Assembly: GCA_026390595.1 (NCBI GenBank)
Contig: JAPLFQ010000024.1
Coordinates: 1 to 64,000, forward strand
Direction of reading: 5' to 3'
Source: Ignavibacteriales bacterium
GTDB lineage: Bacteria > Bacteroidota > Ignavibacteria > UBA10030
DNA length: 64,000 nucleotides
Below are positions 32,864 to 43,093 of the stretch, one piece after another. Under the pieces are notes generated by a model. The model was not told the origin of the DNA. It searched no databases and saw nothing but the letters and a program-made list of their open reading frames with translations. Both the position numbers and the translations under genes were made by a program. Every line of letters begins with the position of its first letter. Position 1 is the first letter of the stretch.

Positions 32864-35800
32864 ATGCTCGAACAAATCGTCGCTCTCACCCTTCGGCAAA
32901 AGGGGTTTGTCCTTCTCTGTGTCGGCGCCCTCGTGCTCGTGGGAGTATTCGCCGGCGTCAGGCTTCCGATTGACGCGTTGCCGGATGTCACCAATGTGCA
33001 GGTTGAGATTGTGAGCACTGCCCCGGGGCTCTCGCCGCTCGAGATCGAGCGCTTTGTGACCTCTCCAATCGAGATGGCCATGAGGGGATTGCCTGACGTC
33101 GCTCAATTAAGATCTGTGACGAAATTCGGTCTCTCGGTGGTCACGATTGTCTTTCATGATGACGTGGATACGTACTTTGCCCGTCAGTTGGTCTTCCAAC
33201 GGCTGGAAGACGCCAAGGCGAAAGTCCCCAGCTCGGTGACAGTGGAGATGGGTCCGATCGCGACGGCTCTTGGCGAGATTTACCAATACACGTTGGAAGG
33301 AACTATGCCGCCTGATTCCCTCGGTCGTGTAAACTATCTGAGTGATCTGAGAACACTGCAGGATTGGGTCGTTGCGCCGATGCTCAAGAGCGTTTCCGGT
33401 GTCAACGACATCAATTCGTTCGGAGGATACTTCAAACAATATCAGGTCGTGGTCTCTCCCGGCAGGCTTTTGCAGCATGACCTCGCACTCGAGAAGGTGT
33501 ATGAGGCCCTCGAAAAGAACAACCAGAATGTCGGCGGCAATGTATTGAATCGGCACTCCGAACAGCTCATCGTCCGGGGCGTCGGGATGTTGCGGACAGA
33601 AGATGACATCCGCAATGTGGTTCTGAAGTCTGAACGAGGGACGCCGATCTTTGTCAAGGATGTTGCCGAGGTGAGAATTGGAGAAGCTGTGCGACAGGGA
33701 GCATCAGTGAAGAACGGAAAGGACGAAGTAGTGGGCGGCATTGTGCTGATGCTCAAGGGCAAGAACAGCCGCGAGATTGTGCAGGCCGTGAAATCAAAGG
33801 TGAGGGACATCAATGAGGGGAACCTGCTCCCGGCGGGAATCAAGCTCGTTCCGTACTACGACCGGACAGATATTGTCGAACGAAGCGTGAGCACGGTGAC
33901 AGGCGCACTCATAGAGGGAGCAGTCATTGTGCTCGTGATTCTCTATATCCTGCTCAGGAGTGCCCGAAGCGCGCTCATCGTGGTTGTTGCCTTCCCGTTG
34001 TCTCTTCTGTTCACGTGCATCGTCATGAAGTATGGCGGCATGAGTGCCAACCTGATGTCATTGGGGGGGCTGGCGATTTCGATAGGCATGATCATTGATG
34101 CCACGATCATCCAGGTGGAAAATGTGCAGCGTAATCTTGGGAGTGTAATCGGCAGGGAGCCGAAACTGACGACCGTTCTGAAATCAGTCCTGGAGGTTCA
34201 GAAACCAAGCATCCTCGGTGAACTGATCATCGCGATGACGTTTCTCCCCATCCTCTCCCTGGAAGGGATGGAGGGGAAGATGTTCCAGCCGCTGGCATTG
34301 ACCGTGGCGATTGCGGTGCTCGCATCGCTGCTGCTTTCGGTTTTCGTCATACCGGTCCTTTGCCTGGTGTTTCTCAAACCGGGAAGCGAGAAAGAAAGTC
34401 CCGTGCTGCGACCCATCAAGGGATGGTACAAGGCCGTTTTGAGCTGGAGTTTAGGCAACAAGCGGACCGTCCTCGCGATTGCAGGTGGAAGCCTGGTTCT
34501 TGCTGCCATCCTGACAACGCGGCTGGGGACGGAGTTCATACCGATCATGGATGAGGGAGCATTTGATATGGATATCCAGCTCCTCCCAAGCGTTTCGCTC
34601 GAGAAATCGATGGAGATCAATCAGCTCATCCAGCAGAAGATAAAAGCGTTCCCCGAACTGGAGACGCTGGTCTCACGAACTGGCCAAACAGGCATCGCGG
34701 TCGAAGCGCGGGGCGTTGACAAAACGGGATACACCGGTATCTTCAAGAAGAAATCTGAATGGACCACTGCAAGTACAAAGGAGGAGATCATCGAAAAGAT
34801 GAGGGGATCTCTTGCGGGCATACCGGGGATAGCATTCAGTTTCAGCCAGCCGATCCAATGCAGGATTGATGAACTGGTCGCGGGGACAAAAGCGCAGCTG
34901 ATCGTGAAGTTATTCGGTGAAAACATCGAGATCCTCAAGGCACGAGCTGATGAGATCGCGTCAACCTTGAGCAGGGTGAGGGGGGCAACGGATATCGTAG
35001 TTGAGCGTGTTGCGGGTCAGCCGTATCTCACGGTCGCCGTGGACAGATCCAAACTGGCTCGGCACGGGCTCAATGCAAGCGATGTCTTGAACGTCATGGA
35101 AATCGCCGTGGGGGGGAAGGCGGCCACGCAGCTGTACGAGGAGAATCGGGCGTTCGACGTGACACTCCGTTACCCGGAGGAAAACCGCAATTCGGCTGCG
35201 AACATCGGTGACATTCTGGTGGCATGCCCGGACGGTTACAATGTTCCCCTCGACGAGCTTGCGACCATCGAGGTTGTCGACGGTCCTGTCCAGGTCAGCC
35301 GCGAAGATGGATTGAGGCGTATCGGCATCGAGCTCAATGTGAAGGGAAGGGACATCGGATCTTTCGTCAGCGAAGCGAAGAATGCGATCAGGCGCGCTGT
35401 TGTTCTTCCCCCGGGATACTACGCGACGTGGGGTGGACAATTCGAGAACCAGGAGCGAGCGATGAAGAGACTGATGGTCATCGTGCCGCTGACCATCGCC
35501 ATGATCTTTGTCCTTCTCTTTTTCACGTTCAGGTCACTCCGTTTGGCATCCCTGGTGATATTCAATCTTCCGTTTGCCCTTATTGGAGGGGTCCTTGCGC
35601 TCTATGTTTCCAGGCTTTATCTGTCCGTTCCGGCGTCAGTGGGTTTCATTGTCCTGTTCGGCGTGGCGGTCCTGAACGGAGTGGTTCTGGTCTCCCGCAT
35701 CATGCAGCTTCGACAGAAGGGGATGGCGGTGTCCGAAGCGATCACCGCGGGTTGTCAGGACAGGCTGCGCCCGGTTCTCCTGACAGCTTCCATTTCGATT

Positions 35801-35989
35801 TTCAGCCTGATTCCGATGTTGTATGCATCAGGACCCGGATCAGAGATCCAGCATCCCCTGGCAGTTGTAGTCGTCGGCGGCCTGATCACATCCACACTGC
35901 TCACGTTGATCGTGATCCCAACCTTGTACGAATGGTTCGAAGGCGGCCGCGAAGAGCAGGGAGAACCGATCGTGAAAGGGCTCAACTGA
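32864..35989 (+). CDS. cusA: CusA/CzcA-family heavy-metal RND transporter
   Basis: A 1041-residue inner-membrane proton/metal antiporter with twelve transmembrane helices and two large periplasmic loops. HME-type features are 'RLPIDALPDVTNVQVEIVS', 'GLSPLEIERFVTSPIE' and the TM4 signature 'AISIGMIIDATIIQVEN'. That signature is closest to the AIAxGxxxDAxI type seen in Cu/Ag exporters such as CusA rather than the DGAVV type of Zn/Co/Cd exporters. It is cotranscribed with the TolC and adaptor genes. The metal specificity (Cu/Ag) is inferred from this one motif and the Cys-rich neighbour. Confidence 0.95.
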   Translation: MLEQIVALTLRQKGFVLLCVGALVLVGVFAGVRLPIDALPDVTNVQVEIVSTAPGLSPLEIERFVTSPIEMAMRGLPDVAQLRSVTKFGLSVVTIVFHDDVDTYFARQLVFQRLEDAKAKVPSSVTVEMGPIATALGEIYQYTLEGTMPPDSLGRVNYLSDLRTLQDWVVAPMLKSVSGVNDINSFGGYFKQYQVVVSPGRLLQHDLALEKVYEALEKNNQNVGGNVLNRHSEQLIVRGVGMLRTEDDIRNVVLKSERGTPIFVKDVAEVRIGEAVRQGASVKNGKDEVVGGIVLMLKGKNSREIVQAVKSKVRDINEGNLLPAGIKLVPYYDRTDIVERSVSTVTGALIEGAVIVLVILYILLRSARSALIVVVAFPLSLLFTCIVMKYGGMSANLMSLGGLAISIGMIIDATIIQVENVQRNLGSVIGREPKLTTVLKSVLEVQKPSILGELIIAMTFLPILSLEGMEGKMFQPLALTVAIAVLASLLLSVFVIPVLCLVFLKPGSEKESPVLRPIKGWYKAVLSWSLGNKRTVLAIAGGSLVLAAILTTRLGTEFIPIMDEGAFDMDIQLLPSVSLEKSMEINQLIQQKIKAFPELETLVSRTGQTGIAVEARGVDKTGYTGIFKKKSEWTTASTKEEIIEKMRGSLAGIPGIAFSFSQPIQCRIDELVAGTKAQLIVKLFGENIEILKARADEIASTLSRVRGATDIVVERVAGQPYLTVAVDRSKLARHGLNASDVLNVMEIAVGGKAATQLYEENRAFDVTLRYPEENRNSAANIGDILVACPDGYNVPLDELATIEVVDGPVQVSREDGLRRIGIELNVKGRDIGSFVSEAKNAIRRAVVLPPGYYATWGGQFENQERAMKRLMVIVPLTIAMIFVLLFFTFRSLRLASLVIFNLPFALIGGVLALYVSRLYLSVPASVGFIVLFGVAVLNGVVLVSRIMQLRQKGMAVSEAITAGCQDRLRPVLLTASISIFSLIPMLYASGPGSEIQHPLAVVVVGGLITSTLLTLIVIPTLYEWFEGGREEQGEPIVKGLN

Positions 35990-36023
35990 ATCAACTCGGT
36001 TCTTTCCACGAAGCACAATCGCG

Positions 36024-36090
36024 ACAGAAGAATCCCGGAGAGCTCCAGCCGGCCCTGCAACCGGCAGTCAAATTGACCGGGATTTTTCGT
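36024..36090 (+). terminator. Hairpin terminator after cusA, family member 2
   Basis: The sequence opens ACAGAAGAATCCCGG and closes CCGGGATTTTTCG, with an inner GCCGG/CCGGC stem. The T run and its position after the RND operon support termination. It shares the opening and closing sequences with the element at 19326-19391. Confidence 0.75.
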
Positions 36091-36176
36091 CATTACCTTC
36101 ATATCTTCCATCCGCAGCTTACAATGCCCGCGAACTCCCCGATGCTCGGCAGAAATACAACAACATGAGGTGAATG

Positions 36177-37889
36177 ATGAAACAGCAACCAGTGTCCATA
36201 CTGCTCATGGTGATGAGCTTCTTTCTGGTGTCTCCGGTCGTTTCGGGTGAGCCGCTTCAGCAATCCGCGCCGCAAACCAGACCGGTTGTCGGACTCATCG
36301 ATGAAGTCCGGGAACTTTACCCCGATACAAAACTTGATCAGCCGGTGAAGCGCCTCACGGTGCACGCGGCAAGAAACACGAGGGCCGGCGTTCATGTGAT
36401 GATCACAGGACTGAAGGGGACGGAGAGGATCAGGTTCTCTGAGTCAGACAAGAACGGCAAGCCGACGAAGGGACTTGGCTGGTTCAGGATGATCGACGTG
36501 CCAGTTCTCGAGAACACGGGTCTCGACCGGAACACGGAAAAATACAGCGGCAAAATCAACCCGTTTGTTATCCGCAGAGCGCCTTTTCGAATCTACGATC
36601 CGTTCCGTCCCGTGAGCTCACCGCTTGCCGCCGATTCCACATCCATGGCGCTCCGGATGGAAGTGCCCATCGATCCGACTTTTGCGCCGGGAGAGTATGT
36701 TCATCACATCAAACTCGACTTCGGTGATCATGTCGAGTCCCTGGAATTCGTGGTAGTCGTTCATCGCGCTGCAGTGCCTCCCGTGTCCCAATCCACCGTC
36801 TCCTACATCAATTGGATCAACATCGACAACATCTGCAGTATTCATGGTGTGGAGAAGTGGAGCGAACCGTTCTGGGACATGCTCGGGAAGTACGCGTACA
36901 CGATGGCGAGAGGAAGGCAGACCGCGTTCTGGTTCATCTGGCCCGACTACTTCACGTTCGACAGCACGGGAAATGTGGCCGCGTTTCGACCTGACCGGCT
37001 CGAACGGTACATCAGGTTGTTTCTCGACGCAGGACTCACGACGATTCACGGTGCCCCGATTGTTGGCCGCCGGAACTGGACAGGTTCCACGGACATGCTC
37101 CTCTCAGTCAGCGCAGCCGACGGAAAGGAAGTCGACGCAGTCTCTGAGAAGGGGAAGCGAATGCTCTCGCAGATGGCGGAACACGTTATTGAACTCATGA
37201 AGAGGAACAACTGGGATGCACATTGGTTGCAGGGACTCTTCGATGAACCGGAAGACGCATATGTCGATCGCTACCGGGAACTCATCTCGCTGTTCCGGAG
37301 ATTGAAACCCGACATGCAGATCCTCGAAGCTACGATGACGATGAACGTGACCGGTCTCGTCAACGTCTGGTGTCCGCAGGTCCAGGAATATCAGGCCAAC
37401 CGGGAATTCTTTGACAAGCGGAAAGCGGCAGGCGACAAGGTGTGGGTGTATACCTGTCTCTCTCCGGGCGGTCCGTGGCTGAACCGGCTGCTTGATGAGG
37501 AGCGAATTCGTCAGGTATATATCGGTTGGGCTCTGGCGAAATACGACTTGCAGGGCTACCTGCACTGGGGTCTGAATTTTCACACGCCCAAGCCGTTTGA
37601 GGAACTCGTCCGGTTTCATATGGAAGGCCAGTACCTTCCGGCCGGCGATTCACATATTCTCTATCCCGTCCGCGATGGCCCCCTTTCGAGCCACAGGTTC
37701 GAAGCGCATCGGATCGGCATGGAAGATTACGAACTTCTCGCTCAACTGAAATCACACGATGCGCCGCGGGCGCAGCGGATCATTGCTCAGGTGCTTCAGG
37801 GATTCGACAAGTACAGCAAGGACGTTGCGGCATACCGGAAGACCCGACATCTTCTTCTTGATGCGGTCGATACATACACACAGAGGTGA
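36177..37889 (+). CDS. Secreted DUF4091-domain protein, GH123-like
   Basis: A 570-residue exported protein with a signal peptide (residues 1 to about 21, ending VVSG). The N-terminal part (about 30-190) is beta-rich, and the C-terminal part is TIM-barrel-like with DUF4091 character. 'GLFDEPED' near Asp356-Glu357 is the Asp-Glu pair seen in GH123-type hexosaminidases that use substrate-assisted catalysis; 'LRWGLNF'-type end elements appear as 'YLHWGLNFHTPKPFEE'. GAGG precedes ATG 36177 by six bases; ATG 36174 is too close. It is probably a hexosaminidase-like glycosidase, but the specificity is unproven. Confidence 0.82.
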   Translation: MKQQPVSILLMVMSFFLVSPVVSGEPLQQSAPQTRPVVGLIDEVRELYPDTKLDQPVKRLTVHAARNTRAGVHVMITGLKGTERIRFSESDKNGKPTKGLGWFRMIDVPVLENTGLDRNTEKYSGKINPFVIRRAPFRIYDPFRPVSSPLAADSTSMALRMEVPIDPTFAPGEYVHHIKLDFGDHVESLEFVVVVHRAAVPPVSQSTVSYINWINIDNICSIHGVEKWSEPFWDMLGKYAYTMARGRQTAFWFIWPDYFTFDSTGNVAAFRPDRLERYIRLFLDAGLTTIHGAPIVGRRNWTGSTDMLLSVSAADGKEVDAVSEKGKRMLSQMAEHVIELMKRNNWDAHWLQGLFDEPEDAYVDRYRELISLFRRLKPDMQILEATMTMNVTGLVNVWCPQVQEYQANREFFDKRKAAGDKVWVYTCLSPGGPWLNRLLDEERIRQVYIGWALAKYDLQGYLHWGLNFHTPKPFEELVRFHMEGQYLPAGDSHILYPVRDGPLSSHRFEAHRIGMEDYELLAQLKSHDAPRAQRIIAQVLQGFDKYSKDVAAYRKTRHLLLDAVDTYTQR

Positions 37890-38081
37890 AGCACAGAGAA
37901 AACAAGAAGACCCAACCGCGTGTACGTTTTATATCAACTCGGGGTGAGTCTTTGAGCCGAAAGGGCTTTCAATGACCGGGCGATTTGGCCCTTGCCTTCT
38001 CGATGCTGCCTCAGTACTATTGAACCAATTCTCGTCTCCGTGGTTTGTCAGAAATCCTTACCTACCAATATTCGGCTCAAC

Positions 38082-40205
38082 ATGAAGACATTGTTCGGAG
38101 TCATTTTGCTCCTTCTTCTCTCCGCACGGGAGGCTCCCGCAGATGACGGATACGAATTGTGGTTGAAGTACAGGAAGATCGATGACGAGCTCCTGCTGAA
38201 GCAGTATCGGGAGGCCATCGCATGCGTCGTCGTCCCCGGCAAGTCAAAGACTCTCGCGATCATCCGCAATGAACTCAAGAACGGACTAGGCGGGATGCTC
38301 GGTGTCGATGTGCGCGTCAGTGCTTCTGCATGCGGAAGTAACGCACTTCTCATTGCAACGCCTGCACGGTCAAGTTTTGTCCAACGCCTGCAGCGCGAGG
38401 GAAAACTCCTGACGCTTGGAAACGAGGGGTACCTCCTCACGTCGGTTACGGAAGGCAGGAACAAACTCCTTATCATTGCCGCGAACAGCGACATCGGACT
38501 TCTGTACGGGACATTTCATTTCCTGAGAACTCTCCAAACCCGCCAATTGTTCGATCATCTCGAATTCACTTCGGCACCTCGGATCGTAAACCGGTTACTT
38601 GACCACTGGGACAATCTGGACGGATCCATCGAGCGCGGCTATGCCGGCAATTCGTTGTGGAAATGGGATGAGCTGCCGCGGAAAATCGACAGCCGCTACA
38701 GCGACTACGCGAGAGCAAATGCCTCGATTGGAATCAATGGCTCAGTTGTCAACAATGTCAACGCGAACCCGGAGATTCTGAAAAAGGTCTACCTGAGGAA
38801 GGTGGCTGCGCTGGCAAACGTCTTCCGGCCATATGGAATCCGAGTATTCCTTTCAGTCAATTTCTCATCACCAATCAAAGCGAAGTTTGAACAGGAGGGG
38901 AACCGAAAGGGGGGCATTGGGGGGTTGCCTACTGCAGACCCGCTTGATCCGGCCGTCAGGTTATGGTGGAAGAATAAGGCGAAGGAGATCTATGCGCTGA
39001 TACCGGACTTCGGCGGATTCCTGGTGAAGGCAAGCTCGGAAGGTATGCCCGGCCCGCAGGACTATGGCCGCACTCACGCTGAGGGGGCAAACATGCTCGC
39101 GGAGGCGTTGAAGCCGTTTCACGGCATTGTCATGTGGCGCGCGTTTGTGTACGACCCCGAAGTCGATCCCGATCGAGTCAAGCGAGCCGCGTGGGAATTC
39201 CTGCCGCTCGATGGAAAGTTCCTCCCCAACGTTTTTGTCCAGGCAAAGAACGGTCCTCTCGACTTTCAACCCCGGGAGCCCGTCCAACCGCTTTTTGGTT
39301 CAATGACGAAGACGCCAATGATGCTCGAGCTTCAAATCACCCAGGAGTATCTGGGCCATTCGACCCACCTTGTGTATCTTGCGCCGATGTGGAAAGAGTA
39401 TCTTTATTTTGACTTGTTCGTGAAGGGACCCGGCTCATCACTCGCAAGCGTTGTCGACGGAAGCGTGAGGAAGACCTCCATGACCGGAATAGCAGGCGTG
39501 GCAAATACCGGCGATGATCGAAACTGGTGCGGGTATTTCTTCGGACAGGCCAATTGGTTTGCCTTCGGCAGGCTCGCGTGGGATCATTCAATCAGCGCAG
39601 AGCAGATTGCGGACGAATGGATCAGGATGACGATCTCAAACGACTCCACAACTCGTTCGACCGTATCATCAATCATGATGGGTTCCTGGGAGGCGTGCAT
39701 TAACTATATGACTCCGCTTGGATTGCATCATATCATGCAAGTCGATATTCATTACGGACCCGGGCCCCAACACAACACCGGAAGAGAGGACTGGCGGTCG
39801 GTCTACTACCATCGGGCGGACAGCGTTGGGTTGGGGTTCGACAGGAGTTCGACAGGCAGCAATGCCGTGGGGCAGTATGCTCCTCCTTTGGGTTCGACGT
39901 TCGACAATCTTGAGACGTGCCCCGAAGAATACCTGCTCTGGTTCCACCACGTCAGCTGGAATCATGTCATGAAATCAGGGAGGACGCTGTGGGATGAGCT
40001 GTGCGTACAGTACTTTTCCGGGACAGACTATGTGCGCGGAATGTACGATAAATGGCTTTTGCTCCGGGGCGGAGTCGATGCCGAATTGTTCTCAAGCGTC
40101 AAACAGAAGTTGGAGAAGCAACTGATTGATGCCGCGATATGGAGGGATGCGTGCCTCACGTATTTTCAGAGCTTCAGCAAGAAACCTATTCCAGGTCAGC
40201 ACTGA
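38082..40205 (+). CDS. aguA: Alpha-glucuronidase, GH67
   Basis: A 707-residue exported enzyme of family GH67, which removes (4-O-methyl-)glucuronic acid from the ends of xylo-oligosaccharides. A signal peptide covers the first ~20 residues. 'VKASSEGMPGPQDYGRTHAE' carries Glu320. 'NGPLDFQPREP' has Asp394 and 'LQITQEYLG' has Glu422. The spacing of the last two (28 residues) equals that of the Asp/Glu general-base pair I recall for the Cellvibrio enzyme. The ATG at 38082 starts the signal sequence; the frame is open to 37992. This points to glucuronoxylan as one target. Confidence 0.95.
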   Translation: MKTLFGVILLLLLSAREAPADDGYELWLKYRKIDDELLLKQYREAIACVVVPGKSKTLAIIRNELKNGLGGMLGVDVRVSASACGSNALLIATPARSSFVQRLQREGKLLTLGNEGYLLTSVTEGRNKLLIIAANSDIGLLYGTFHFLRTLQTRQLFDHLEFTSAPRIVNRLLDHWDNLDGSIERGYAGNSLWKWDELPRKIDSRYSDYARANASIGINGSVVNNVNANPEILKKVYLRKVAALANVFRPYGIRVFLSVNFSSPIKAKFEQEGNRKGGIGGLPTADPLDPAVRLWWKNKAKEIYALIPDFGGFLVKASSEGMPGPQDYGRTHAEGANMLAEALKPFHGIVMWRAFVYDPEVDPDRVKRAAWEFLPLDGKFLPNVFVQAKNGPLDFQPREPVQPLFGSMTKTPMMLELQITQEYLGHSTHLVYLAPMWKEYLYFDLFVKGPGSSLASVVDGSVRKTSMTGIAGVANTGDDRNWCGYFFGQANWFAFGRLAWDHSISAEQIADEWIRMTISNDSTTRSTVSSIMMGSWEACINYMTPLGLHHIMQVDIHYGPGPQHNTGREDWRSVYYHRADSVGLGFDRSSTGSNAVGQYAPPLGSTFDNLETCPEEYLLWFHHVSWNHVMKSGRTLWDELCVQYFSGTDYVRGMYDKWLLLRGGVDAELFSSVKQKLEKQLIDAAIWRDACLTYFQSFSKKPIPGQH

Positions 40206-40374
40206 GTCCGAAGCCTGCGTGCGAATGGAATGCTATCATCGTGTTGAAATGACCGCGGGACTTAACACCAGTCCCAATCTCGATCGAATGCACTTGCTTC
40301 AATCTCCGGGTCCCGCCCGGGAAAACACCGCGCCCTGACCCCCGGGGCCGTCTCCGTTCTCAATGAACGGAGGA

Positions 40375-42738
40375 TCACTTGCCCCCGACCTCTACCGCAT
40401 CCCCCCTTGTTTTAAACGTCACAAGCACACCGGCCGAAACTGAACCCTTGAAGTCGCAGCTAAACTGGATCTCGTGTTTGCCGGTTTGGACCGTGGGAAC
40501 CGGAGCGGTTGCGTGAACAGTTCTGATCTGCCGCCCTTTTGCGTCATACACGCGCGCCGTGCTTGTCCCTTCACACAGCAGAGTCTGGCCGTACGTGAGC
40601 TCGACAGGAAACATCATCGCTACAGTGCGATCCAGCTCGATTGTGGGATTGGCGACGATGCCGCTGTCTCCGACAACGCGGAGCTTGAACTGCAGGGACT
40701 GCTTCTGGTCAGGATTCTGAAATTCCCAGCGTGAAGACGTCGGCTCGCCTGGTTGGCGGAAAACTCTTTCGTGCCGGAATCCCTGCGATTCATGGTAAGC
40801 GTAGAGTTTCCATTGCCCGCCGCCGATTGACTCAAGGTGAAATTCGTTTCTTGGATTTTTCAGCAACCCGCGCTGCGCGGCAGAGAATGCGCCCTGCCGT
40901 CGCGCCGATTCCCACTCGCGAATCGCATCGAGAATAATACCTGTGTCCGGGTTCTTTCTCACAGCATCGATCCCCGTTGCCAACGCGAACCCTGCATTGA
41001 AGCCGGCCGCACGGGCCAGCATCCACTCGATATCGGAAAGAGATGTTGTCTCCGTCAGGAGGTACCATCCCAGCATGTTGGGGAGATAGTTCCGCTCGAA
41101 AAGCGCTTGGTTGTTAATGCGGTACTCTTGCATGCTTTCGCGAAATCCCTCATACCACGGCTCACCCCAATTGCAGTATGAATTGATGTGCCAGTAGAAG
41201 TGCTTCGAGTTGCTTGTGCCGTTGATGACAGTATGGTCGAGATTGTCGTAGAAGTCTTTCGGGAAAAGCCCGTAAGCATAGTCTCCCTGTCCGGTGGAGG
41301 CGCAGCCTTCATGACCGTCGAAGTCCATCTGACCCAGCCCTGTGAGATTGAATGTCTTTGCCAGATTCCGTGCAATCTCGCCCTGTAGATCCATCTTGGG
41401 GAAGAAGACCTGATAGGGGTGATCGAGAAGCTTGCCGACCTCGGCTCCCTTGGTATGCGCCGATCTTTTCGTGCCAAACGCACCGCGCTGACAATCGATC
41501 AGTATCCAGGGTGACTGGGAAGAAACCGCGCGGTAGCGAATGATTTCCTGGTCAATCACGACTGCGTGGAGCCAATTTGCTTTTTCGTTGGCAAAGTACT
41601 CGGGTGATGCAACGGGGATTTCGTTCGCGGCAGTATCAATGGTGCTCGTGAGCAGGCTGCTCCCCGTTTTCGCGAGGCGGGGATCCGGTATGGGCGTGAC
41701 ATACGGATCGTGGGTCTGGATGAACGTTGTCAGCGTGTGCGCTCCGAGCCGAATGCCAAGTGCCTTTGCTTTGTCCACGCATCTGCGTAGTCCGGCGGCG
41801 CCGCTCGGAAAGACCTTCGTGCTCACCTCATAATGTCCCCAACTCGCGAACGGTTCCATGTGATACAACGTCATCAGGCCGCCCCGTTTTGTGCAGGCAA
41901 GAAGCTCGTCGATGGTCTGTTCGTCGAAATCCGCAATCAGATACGAGCGTCCCTGCTCGGGCGATTTCTTGAACCACACACCGTCGATCATCGGATGCGG
42001 CAGTCCCTCCGCGATCTCAATCTCGCCAATCCGGTCGAGTGCGCTCGGTTCCGGACAGCCGAAGAGTGCAATCTTCGAGCCCACAACGGTTTCGCCCTGA
42101 AGGGGATCTATGGGCATGTTGGGAAAATTGCCGAGCCAGACATCTGCTTTCCTCGGCTTTGCTCGATTCAGACTATAACATTGAAGAACGCTTCCCCACG
42201 GTCTTGGTTCGGCGGCACGGCCCCGGGACATGTCAAACCCTTCCGCATTGTCCGGATAGCTTCCGATTGTCTTGGGATTGAGGGCCTGTATGCCGATTGC
42301 GAACCGGTCATCACGGACGACACCGACGATTTCTCCAACAGTCCTGGTGATACTCGTCGGAAATGGCCCCCAAATGATTGCATCGATTGAATCGACAGGC
42401 GTTGCTCGGATGACTTCAAAGGACAGGTGTGTCCTATAAGAAACCACTTTGACATCCACAGACGCGCCGCTTCGCCCAAACCGGACGTTGAACACATTCT
42501 GTGAAATCGATCTCACGGCTGACGGCTCTTCCACGCGTTTCCCCATTCGTATCGTGAGGAATGGTGATGGCTGCTTCGCTGCGAGATACTCTTGTTGATG
42601 GACGATATCAAAGAGGCTTGTCACCCGTCCGGTCTGATCAACGTTCAGCCGGAACTCGGACGTGGTGTACTGTGCTTGCGAGGAGGCCGCGTGCAAGAGG
42701 AACGTGGTGCACGCCAGAAGGAATACGATTCTTTTCAT
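40375..42738 (-). CDS. Large secreted putative glycoside hydrolase, unclassified
   Basis: A 787-residue protein with a signal peptide ending AASSQAQ. The N-terminal third (about 20-260) is beta-sandwich-like ('YTTSEFRLNVDQTGRVTSL'). The middle looks like a TIM barrel with 'GGLMTLYHMEPFASWGHYE', 'GLGQMDFDGHEGCAST' and 'MLGWYLLTETTSL'. The aspartate in 'QMDFDG' is placed like the nucleophile of clan D (GH27/36) glycosidases, but that is inference. The C-terminus returns to beta sheet. The start at ATG 42738 begins the signal; the frame extends to 42807. No GH family is recognised with confidence. Confidence 0.65.
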   Translation of the reverse strand: MKRIVFLLACTTFLLHAASSQAQYTTSEFRLNVDQTGRVTSLFDIVHQQEYLAAKQPSPFLTIRMGKRVEEPSAVRSISQNVFNVRFGRSGASVDVKVVSYRTHLSFEVIRATPVDSIDAIIWGPFPTSITRTVGEIVGVVRDDRFAIGIQALNPKTIGSYPDNAEGFDMSRGRAAEPRPWGSVLQCYSLNRAKPRKADVWLGNFPNMPIDPLQGETVVGSKIALFGCPEPSALDRIGEIEIAEGLPHPMIDGVWFKKSPEQGRSYLIADFDEQTIDELLACTKRGGLMTLYHMEPFASWGHYEVSTKVFPSGAAGLRRCVDKAKALGIRLGAHTLTTFIQTHDPYVTPIPDPRLAKTGSSLLTSTIDTAANEIPVASPEYFANEKANWLHAVVIDQEIIRYRAVSSQSPWILIDCQRGAFGTKRSAHTKGAEVGKLLDHPYQVFFPKMDLQGEIARNLAKTFNLTGLGQMDFDGHEGCASTGQGDYAYGLFPKDFYDNLDHTVINGTSNSKHFYWHINSYCNWGEPWYEGFRESMQEYRINNQALFERNYLPNMLGWYLLTETTSLSDIEWMLARAAGFNAGFALATGIDAVRKNPDTGIILDAIREWESARRQGAFSAAQRGLLKNPRNEFHLESIGGGQWKLYAYHESQGFRHERVFRQPGEPTSSRWEFQNPDQKQSLQFKLRVVGDSGIVANPTIELDRTVAMMFPVELTYGQTLLCEGTSTARVYDAKGRQIRTVHATAPVPTVQTGKHEIQFSCDFKGSVSAGVLVTFKTRGDAVEVGGK

Positions 42739-43093
42739 TGAACACGTCCTGAGGATATGGCGATTTGCCTGACCTTGGGTAGATTGGGGATAGGGCCGGG
42801 AGTGCAAGCGAAGAGCGGGTATGTTTCAACATCCTGTCGCTGCCGCCGTCTCCGCACTGCGCTATGGTCTGCAGAATGATACGGAAGCACGAGCTGAAAG
42901 GCAAAGGGGCGTCAGCTCAGTCTCCTCGACTCGTCCCGATAAAAGGAGATCGACTTGTCCTTGAAACAAATAGCAGGGAATCTGGCGGCCCCTTGCGCGC
43001 AGACGATCTGAACCGGAGCGATGAGGGGCGTTCATCTTTCCTCTGCCCGCACGTACCGCTTGCACATACAGTGTTAAATCGGTATCTTGAGTC
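42739..43093. other. Intergenic region between a glycosidase and higBA
   Basis: About 355 bases with only short shadow frames. The divergent arrangement implies promoters in both directions; the one for higBA is described separately. No long repeat or hairpin stands out. Confidence 0.4.
43060..43088 (+). promoter_or_regulatory. Promoter of higBA (near-leaderless)
   Basis: TTGCAC at 43060-43065 and TATCTT at 43083-43088 are spaced by 17 bases. The HigB ATG at 43094 lies only five bases after the -10 element, so the transcript would have almost no leader. No ribosome binding site is visible in that interval. Confidence 0.6.

Noticed and set aside
35224-36168. 314-codon frame overlapping the cusA 3' end
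   Set aside because: Composition is random-like and it overlaps the conserved RND transmembrane region in another frame.
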